In this document: piece by piece, positions 58,529-64,000 of the stretch
Numbering within the stretch: position 1 is the first letter of the stretch
Layout: every line of letters starts with the position of its first letter
Source of the DNA: Tremella fuciformis
Lineage: Eukaryota > Basidiomycota > Tremellomycetes > Tremellales > Tremellaceae
DNA: 64,000 bases
Reading direction: 5' to 3'
Assembly (NCBI GenBank): GCA_032768795.1
Contig: CP136497.1
Coordinates: 436,501-500,500 of the forward strand
Program-made: the position numbers and the translations under genes
The notes under the pieces: generated by a model
What the model saw: only the letters and a program-made list of their open reading frames with translations
Database searches by the model: none
What the model was told of the DNA's origin: nothing

Positions 58529-59820
58529 GGTCCTCTCGGCTGTTGCGTGAACGTCCTGCCACTTTGAGGCTTAGGGGTTGTAGACTTGTTCGTCGTGCGT
58601 GGTGGTGACTCTCTGTTACTTGCAGTGTCCAATCCCGCTTTTGGGCGGAAATGCCCTCGTACTTGTTGACTAGGGGTGTTGAATCGGGTATTTCCTTGGT
58701 GTCGGCCCGGCGGGTTTGGTCCCTGAAATGGGTGCTTGGGGTGCAACGCACGGACTTCTCGGTCTGCGTCGTCAATAGACAGGGTACGCTCGACTAGGTC
58801 GTTGAAGTCGCTGAATGTAGGGCGTGGTCGTTGCGTCATGAGTTCGCGTTGCAGGTACTCACGCAATCCCTTATAAAAGGCCATGCACTGCGTATCCGGT
58901 GACTGATTGGTCCGTGCTAGGATAGTACGGAACTTTACTACGTACTCAGAGGCCGACATGTTGCCTTGTCTGAGTCGGTCCAGTTCGAAGTAGGCCGAGA
59001 ATTCCTCATGGTGACGGCCAAAGGTTCGTCGAAGCTCGGTCATAAACCCTACCAGGGTGGTAGGTTCTTGATTGTTGTCGACTAGGCCAGTGTACCACTG
59101 CTCCGCCTCGTCGCGTAGGTAGCCAGAAGCAAAGATCACTTTGAGCTCTTCGGTCGGGTAGATAGGTGCTGCGATTCGCAGGTATCTTTCGACTTGGTGC
59201 ACAAAAGCATCCAGCTTCAGTCGGTCTAAATCGCCTCTAAAGACATCCGGCTTCTTGATATTCTTGGCGGCCTCGGCGGCCACTTTGATGTCCACGGGTT
59301 GATTCAGCCCCGTAGTTGTCATGTACGGTTCTGTAGTCGACGTCCTCGGCTGTGTAGGTTCTCGGACAGGCTGTCTTCGTGCCTGCTCCATCTGTTGGAG
59401 CTGCATCTCGATCCTAGTTCGTTGGTCGAGTAGCTCTTGATACGTGGGACCTTGGCTAAGGTGCGGGGGATTGCCCCGCACAAAAGGGGTAACTCGGGGA
59501 ATTTCTTCCTCCGCTAGTCGAGTTGATAGATAGTGCGAACCATGTACTCCGTTCGTATCCACCGTGTACGTAGTCGGTGGAGCCTCGAGTGGAGCGGTTC
59601 TCGAGTCGCTGTTGCCAGTCGTCGGCTGTTCTTCGAGTGGTTGCTCGAGGTTGGACAACGGCGACGAGCGAGTAGTAGGTGACAAAGGTTGAGGGTGTAT
59701 CTGAAGGCTTGTGTCTCTGTTATCGGCAGGTAGGGCCACCTGGGCGTCGATTCCCGGCGCTCCTCCTGTTGGATTCTGTCTCGTAGGTCTTCCTGACATA
59801 CCTGTCGTCCACAAGTATGG

Positions 59821-59833
59821 GAAGAATGTATTA
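59821..59833 (-). other. Self-priming primer-binding site of chromovirus
   Basis: In sense, TAATACATTCTTC two bases after the 5' LTR. It is the exact reverse complement of GAAGAATGTATTA inside the LTR (59938 down to 59926), which starts about 33 bp downstream of a CATATA motif. No match to a tRNA 3' end is apparent. Confidence 0.75.
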
Positions 59834-59835
59834 AC

Positions 59836-60033
59836 TGTCGGGATCGGTGAACGCGAGTTGGTATGTGAGTGACTGCCTTGCTGGTCGACTGATATGCCAG
59901 GATGAGTTACCAGGTGACAGATGAATAATACATTCTTCGAAGAAGGTATCCTCTCCTTCTCAGTCTGTATATGTAGAGTTCTCACAGGTAGTCGGCTACT
60001 ACGGACATGTCCGTGATGACGTATTCCATTACA
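59836..60033 (-). repeat. 5' LTR of chromovirus
   Basis: 198 bp. In sense: U3 with CATATA near 59970, presumed RNA start at 59938, U5 to 59836. Confidence 0.93.
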
Positions 60034-60378
60034 CGAATGGCTCTATTGTTCCATCCGAGTCCGACGCGGATATCGTTTATGAATTGGGGGGAAGAACAAA
60101 GGAAGATAGTACTCCGACCCAACGGAGCAGTGTGAACGGAGATAGTTGGGGTCGAGAGCCTTTGTTGATGCTGACCGAACGCCTTCGGAGGGGCGGCCGC
60201 ATTCGAAGTCTTGAGGTGTCCTCCGCGGCAACGGCGGCTGGGGGCGTCCGGATAATACAGTAAGAGACTCGATGTTTGGCCCAAAAGGCCCAAGAACAGT
60301 TCATCCCCAAGCATTCTCACTTGTGGTCATTTATTGTGGCCTTTCAATCGCCTTCAGCCAATTCGATCTACTGTTAAA
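60034..60378. other. Intergenic after the chromovirus
   Basis: 345 bp beginning with the CGAAT target duplication; otherwise no feature recognised. Confidence 0.45.
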
Positions 60379-60867
60379 ATGCCTCGCAACCACCGTTCTC
60401 ACGGATCGCGGAACACTCGACGAAGTTCCCGTCGTACCACTACTTACGATCCAACGCAACTGCGGGAACCTAGCACACAGGAGCAGTACGACCGGTTTAT
60501 CGAGTCCGCGCGTGCTGCTGCCCGTCAGGCCAATGAGCAATCGCTGACTGTGCTCCAGCTCAGTGTGTCGCACTACTTGGTGCGCGCGGAGTTTGGACGA
60601 TGGTGGCAGGACTCTTCAAATCGGTGGTCCAACCGGCAATATGATTTTTACATGCAAGGTCAGTCTGCCACTATTGGAGACGTATGTTGGTCGTTCTCGA
60701 ACGAGAGGCCTATGGCTTCATTCTGCGGGGTTGCGCAGCGTATCCCGGAGAATCAAGCCCCTCTGCCGGATGAAGACGGCCTGTTGGACTGGAGCCCGTT
60801 TGAAGAGGTCGGCTGGGAATTCCTAATGGAGAGGCTAAGAGCAGAGAGCAGAGCAGAGAACGAATAG
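60379..60867 (+). CDS. Hypothetical small protein
   Basis: Single open frame, 162 aa, starting AAAATGCCTCGC. The N terminus is Arg/His/Ser-rich (NHRSHGSRNTRRSSRRTT), then a Trp-rich folded-looking part (AEFGRWWQDSSNRWSNRQYD, DWSPFEEVGWEFLMERLRAE). No recognised domain. It lies just outside the chromovirus 5' end. Function unknown; it could be a small orphan gene. Confidence 0.45.
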   Translation: MPRNHRSHGSRNTRRSSRRTTTYDPTQLREPSTQEQYDRFIESARAAARQANEQSLTVLQLSVSHYLVRAEFGRWWQDSSNRWSNRQYDFYMQGQSATIGDVCWSFSNERPMASFCGVAQRIPENQAPLPDEDGLLDWSPFEEVGWEFLMERLRAESRAENE

Positions 60868-61037
60868 TGGTTACAATTTTCGTCCCGTTCGCTGCTGCGA
60901 GGGATGTCACGTTCATGCATCTGGGTATCCTGTCATACATGACATCTGTTTGATGCAATCAAGCAATTTTGGAATGTTATGCATGATGGGATTATCGGCG
61001 CTGACTTGCAGCTCGATACCCAGTCATTCCGGGCCTT

Positions 61038-63083
61038 TCAATATGGCTTGGACCGAGCGGCCCCCTGGGTCGAGTATCGCTGTGCACCGGGACCTTGCTG
61101 ACCGGCGGGAGCTGGAGGGGCTTGAGCAGGTCCAGTGCGCATGGCGGCAGGGCCCCTCGGAGCGGTCGGTATGGGTCTGGCAGGTTGCTTGCTTATGAGA
61201 TCACACGGCGACAACAAGTATGAGGACTCACGTTTCTCTGCCCCATTGCGTTGCCATTCTGGAAGCCGCCCTGGCCGGTTGGAGGGGACATGCCGCCCGC
61301 TCCCATCGCTCCCATGCCTCCCATACCCATCATGTTGCCCATCATGCCCATCCCACCCATGCCCATCATGTTGCCCATGCCCATACCGCCCATGCCTCCG
61401 CCCATGTTGTTGCGCATCATGTTGGCCATGTTCGGGTTGATGGCCGGAGCGTTGCCCATGCCTCCCATGCCTGCTCATCAGCCAAGCGTTCGGCTGCAAA
61501 CAAGCGGCCCACTCTTCATCATGTTCTGATACATCATGGCCATAGCATTCGGGTCGAAGCCACCTCCCATACCCATCCCTACCATGTCAACCTGAGACTG
61601 CAGGCACGCTGGTCGCAACCTACCCATCCCGGTGTTCTTCATCATATTCTGGTACATCATGGCCATGGCGTTAGGGTCAAAGCCCATACCCATACCCATA
61701 TTTGGCATACCCATGCCCATGTTGCCAGCGGGTTGTCCCGTCGGTCCGCGGCCTGTGCTGAATTTGTTTGGTTGATTGCCCGCACCTCTAGGTTGAGCTT
61801 TGCGGATCTCAATATGTCGCCCTTCAAGCTCCATGCCGCTGGCCTGCATCGCATTGTTGACAGCGTCCTCGCTCTCGAAAGTAGCAAAAGCGAAGCCCTT
61901 GCTTCTTTGCGTGTCCCGGTCGATCATAACAGTGGCATCCATGACACCGCCAAACTGCGAAAGGAATTGCTTAAGAGACTCAGAGGTGACCGTGGGCGCC
62001 AGACCACCAACGAAGACCTTGGCTGTCTTCTCGTGCTCCGCTCGAGGGATGGCGCGCTTCGGGTCGATCTGAGCTTCAGTAACAGACCCTATACAGGGAG
62101 ATGAGAGACTCGCCTGTTTGCCGTCGAGGTGATGATTCTGTGCCAAAACTCGTGTGACTGAGGCTGGGTCTTTGTAGGTCAAGAATGCGAAACCTCTTGA
62201 TCGGCCGGTCGGATCTCTCATCACGGTACAAGCGTCTACCTCTCCGAATTGCTCCATATACGCCTTCAAGTTGTCTTGGAATTCAGTCTCCAGCTTCTAG
62301 CATCCGCATCGAACTCACCATCATTGGTCTCCCAGTTCAGGCCACCGATAAACATTTTTCTGTACGTGGAACGTAGTCAGACAGCAAATGTGAAGGGGAG
62401 GCCATATGTGAGAGGATCGATTCGGCGGTTGAACAGCGCAAGGGTACATCGTATCAGTATCACTCATACCTAGACCTCTAGACAGATCGACAACGGTACT
62501 ACTCGCTACCGCTACCGAAGGAAGTGAGGGACATTGGTCCCTCGCTACCTGCTGACAAGCGTCACGTCTAATGTGACTGCGGCTATGTCGACGACGATAT
62601 GGGAGTAGACAAGGGTACGAGCTATGGATGAGGGGGAGAAAGACTACTGACCCCTCATCGGGCATATCACTTGGCTTTATCCGATCGAGCCCATCCTCTC
62701 CAGTCTGATTTTGGTCTCCTTGCGGCCCTCCTTGACCCGGCAGTGATGAGACCTGCTGCTGCTGCTGTCCATACTGCGGCTGCGCAGGTGCTGGGGTCGC
62801 GTCCTGCGCTTGGTATTGCCCCGAAGGTCCCGCTTGCGGTGCCGGGGCCTGGTATTGGCTGTGATCAGAATCGGGCACATCCACCAATTCTTCCAGCTGG
62901 GAGGCATCGAGGTTGTCGTCAAGGTCTTCGAGATCGAGATCTGGCTTCGTGAGCTCCGGATGCGCCACGGAGACGAGGCAGATGGGATTCTATGGACATG
63001 CGATCGAGCCTGTTGCGTGGCGTGACCAAGGGTTACTCACCTCCGTAAAGGTCGTCTCGGACTGTGTTCTTGTCGTCGGACAT
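61038..63083 (-). CDS. HRP1: Two-RRM nuclear RNA-binding protein, Hrp1/Nab4-like
   Basis: Predicted hnRNP in mRNA 3'-end formation and export. Exons: 61038-61187, 61232-61470, 61513-61578, 61624-62068, 62114-62274, 62319-62359, 62652-62940, 63041-63083; 477 aa. An acidic N terminus (DLDLEDLDDNLD, QLEELVDVPD) and Gln/Pro stretch precede RRM1 (KMFIGGLNWETND RNP2, RSRGFAFLTY RNP1) and RRM2 (KVFVGGLAP, RSKGFAFATF). The linker LDGKQIDPKRAIPR is the Hrp1/Musashi-type signature. The C terminus is Met/Gly-rich with repeated FDPNAMAMMYQNMMK. The 292-bp intron 62360-62651 is unusually long here. Intron 62069-62113 is GC-AG. Intron 61579-61623 is 45 bp, frame-neutral and without a stop codon. Confidence 0.88.
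62069..62113 (-). other. GC-AG intron in the Hrp1-like gene
   Basis: Sense donor GCGAGT, acceptor GCTCAG. Joining gives LDGKQIDPKRAIPR, the conserved inter-RRM linker. Confidence 0.8.
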
Positions 63084-63324
63084 GGCGAATCTGCTTGTAG
63101 ACTTGGATGACGAGACGGTTCGAGTCAATGTAGGGAGAAAGACGAGAAGAAAGGAGACTGGGGCAGAAGCAGAGGGGCAGGAGGGAGACGGGGCCGGAAC
63201 GGGAATCCAATGTGGCACTTTGCAGACCGTGGGAAATCAAACCCGGTGGAGGCGGTCTGCTCTTTCAAGTGGTCGACGATAACGTTCTGAATGGATTTGT
63301 ATAGACACCAGAGTTCTTGGTGAG

Positions 63325-64000
63325 ATGACTCAGGACGCCTCGAGAGCCAAGAGGGGAACAGGTAATGCTGTATTCTCTCCGGCTAAGAGTCGACCTCGCC
63401 CGCCTCCTCGTCGCCCCACGCGAGGCCTCAATCTATCGATCTCGCTTCTGATTTTGGGCTTTGTGGTTCTCTGGTCGCAAAGGAAGAATGTCTCCTCCAC
63501 CCGCTCTTTCGCTTCTGGCAGAATCCGACCACCGAGTAGCTATGTGCTCTGTACTCACGGCAAGGCGATCCATACCGTGCCCGAGCAAGGTGGGGTGGGT
63601 TCGAAAGAGTGTGTCGTAGTTCGAGGCAAGGAGGTGGTCGACTCGGGCAGCTTAGGTGGGGTTACAGGAGTGAGACCTGCTGACGAAGGAAGCAGGCATG
63701 AGACGGACCTACCGCAGCGACGAGTCCGAGAAGCAGCAGTTCTTCTCATCTCGGAGCAACATGCCAATATATCGTTTACCCGTTGGGTTCTCCATAACAC
63801 CGGTATGCCTGTGCGACGCAGATGGATGGAAAGCGAAGCTGAATGGAGCAGGGCTTGATCGATGGTCATGCTCACCCGCTCATGTACGGATATTATGAGC
63901 AGCTACCACTGAGGGGCTCGTCCTCGATCGAAGAGGTGGTTGAACGAGTTGAAGATTTCGTCCGGAAGAACGGGGTGCCCACCGGAGCTTGGATAGAGGG
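63325..64000 (+). CDS. Membrane-anchored amidohydrolase (metal-dependent hydrolase), N-terminal part
   Basis: Exons: 63325-63655, 63696-63802, 63852 onward; runs off the window, about 195 aa visible. A single N-terminal membrane helix (LSISLLILGFVVLWSQ) follows a basic Pro/Arg-rich leader, so a type II anchor or uncleaved signal is likely. The fold's first strands are present (YVLCTHGKAIHTV, CVVVRGKEVVDSGS), then ITPGLIDGHAHPLMYGYYE, in which HAH is the first metal-binding motif. This arrangement resembles the YtcJ/exoenzyme-regulatory amidohydrolase branch. Remaining metal ligands lie beyond the window, so activity and substrate cannot be judged. Confidence 0.8.

Larger units (their letters stand above)
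54765..59799 (-). pseudogene. gag-pol polyprotein, split by nested element and lacking integrase core
   Basis: Gag (ATG at 59799) reads to 58529 and resumes at 58023; excluding the 505-bp insertion plus one target copy leaves one frame of 1,509 codons. Gag has a coiled-coil stretch and retrotransposon-gag features (YLRDEAEQWY, FGRHHEEFSAYFELDRL). A zinc knuckle CTYCGKMGHTINNC is at about 57980. Protease: LLDTGATSNF (about 57,400). Reverse transcriptase: LRLCVDYRKLNA, MPFGLCNAPGSFQ, VYLDDILVYS (about 56,440). RNase H: LLETDASDYALGA. The frame then passes from DALSRRPDYRP straight to QYLRVYANYEQDDW, omitting the H2C2 finger and the D, D, E residues. A GPF module (NRWLGPFKV) and a chromodomain (HYRIKWIGWPISDSTWEP) end it. 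Confidence 0.9.
53296..60033 (-). mobile_element. Ty3/Gypsy chromovirus, full-length insertion with cargo and nested element
   Basis: 6,738 bp from LTR to LTR, sense on the minus strand. Direct repeats CGAAT at 53291-53295 and 60034-60038 are the target-site duplication. The 198-bp LTRs appear identical by eye, so the insertion is young. In sense order it has: 5' LTR, self-complementary primer site, gag-pol (interrupted by a 500-bp miniature element), an opposite-strand gene, a polypurine tract and the 3' LTR. Pol ends in a chromodomain, placing it among chromoviruses. The integrase catalytic core is absent, so it is probably non-autonomous. Confidence 0.93.

Noticed and set aside
58480..59985. 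Gag starting at an ATG inside the LTR (59985)
   Set aside because: The ATG lies in U3, upstream of the presumed RNA start at 59938. The ATG at 59799 begins just after the primer site and is the better start.

Overview
The window is nuclear DNA from a GC-rich basidiomycete fungus, most likely a tremellomycete yeast (class inferred, moderate confidence). It is densely packed with genes carrying many short introns (about 35-60 bp, GT-AG with a few GC-AG). It encodes fungal forms of SNF1, its beta subunit, EMC1, adenosine kinase, cyanase, a DNAJC3-type co-chaperone, an ASH1-like SET protein and an Hrp1-type RNA-binding protein. Exon models were built by hand from splice signals and reading-frame closure. 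Almost all sum to an exact number of codons.

Layout. 0.4-31 kb is ordinary gene space: Sec7-PH Arf exchange factor (-), ASH1-like histone methyltransferase (-), ER J-protein (-), cyanase (+), four-helix MARVEL-like membrane protein (-), histidine phosphatase (-), TRI12-like MFS transporter (+, 16 exons), adenosine kinase (+), EMC1 (-) and SNF1 kinase (-). 36.8-42.7 kb continues with the SNF1-complex beta subunit (+) and a VHS-domain trafficking protein (+). SNF1 and its beta subunit are head to head, but their common promoter region is split by about 6 kb of foreign-looking DNA (30.5-36.45 kb). That insert is bounded by a 17-bp perfect inverted repeat and holds three genes: a 2OG-Fe(II) dioxygenase resembling the fungal TET/JBP family, an integrase-type DDE protein with all three acidic residues, and an alpha-kinase with an N-terminal cysteine cluster. 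I regard it as a probable composite mobile element and as the most novel object here.

42.8-50.1 kb is a minus-strand array of four paralogous genes of unknown function, with a variable 7-residue repeat near the N terminus of two members and duplicated upstream DNA. A 198-bp solo LTR (5-bp target duplication CATAT) sits inside the array.

53,296-60,033 is a complete Ty3/Gypsy chromovirus insertion on the minus strand. It has LTRs that look identical, CGAAT target duplications, a polypurine tract, gag-pol and a C-terminal chromodomain. It has three oddities: the catalytic integrase core is missing in frame; an antisense cysteine-rich gene lies between pol and the 3' LTR; and a 500-bp TRIM-like miniature element (152-bp LTRs, GGTCC target duplication) has inserted inside gag-pol. 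Both elements have 13 nt just after the 5' LTR that are complementary to a site within the LTR about 30 bp downstream of a TATA motif. This is the arrangement expected for Tf1/sushi-type self-primed reverse transcription.

60.4-64 kb holds a small unknown gene (+), the Hrp1-like RNA-binding protein (-) and the start of a membrane-anchored amidohydrolase (+) that runs off the window.
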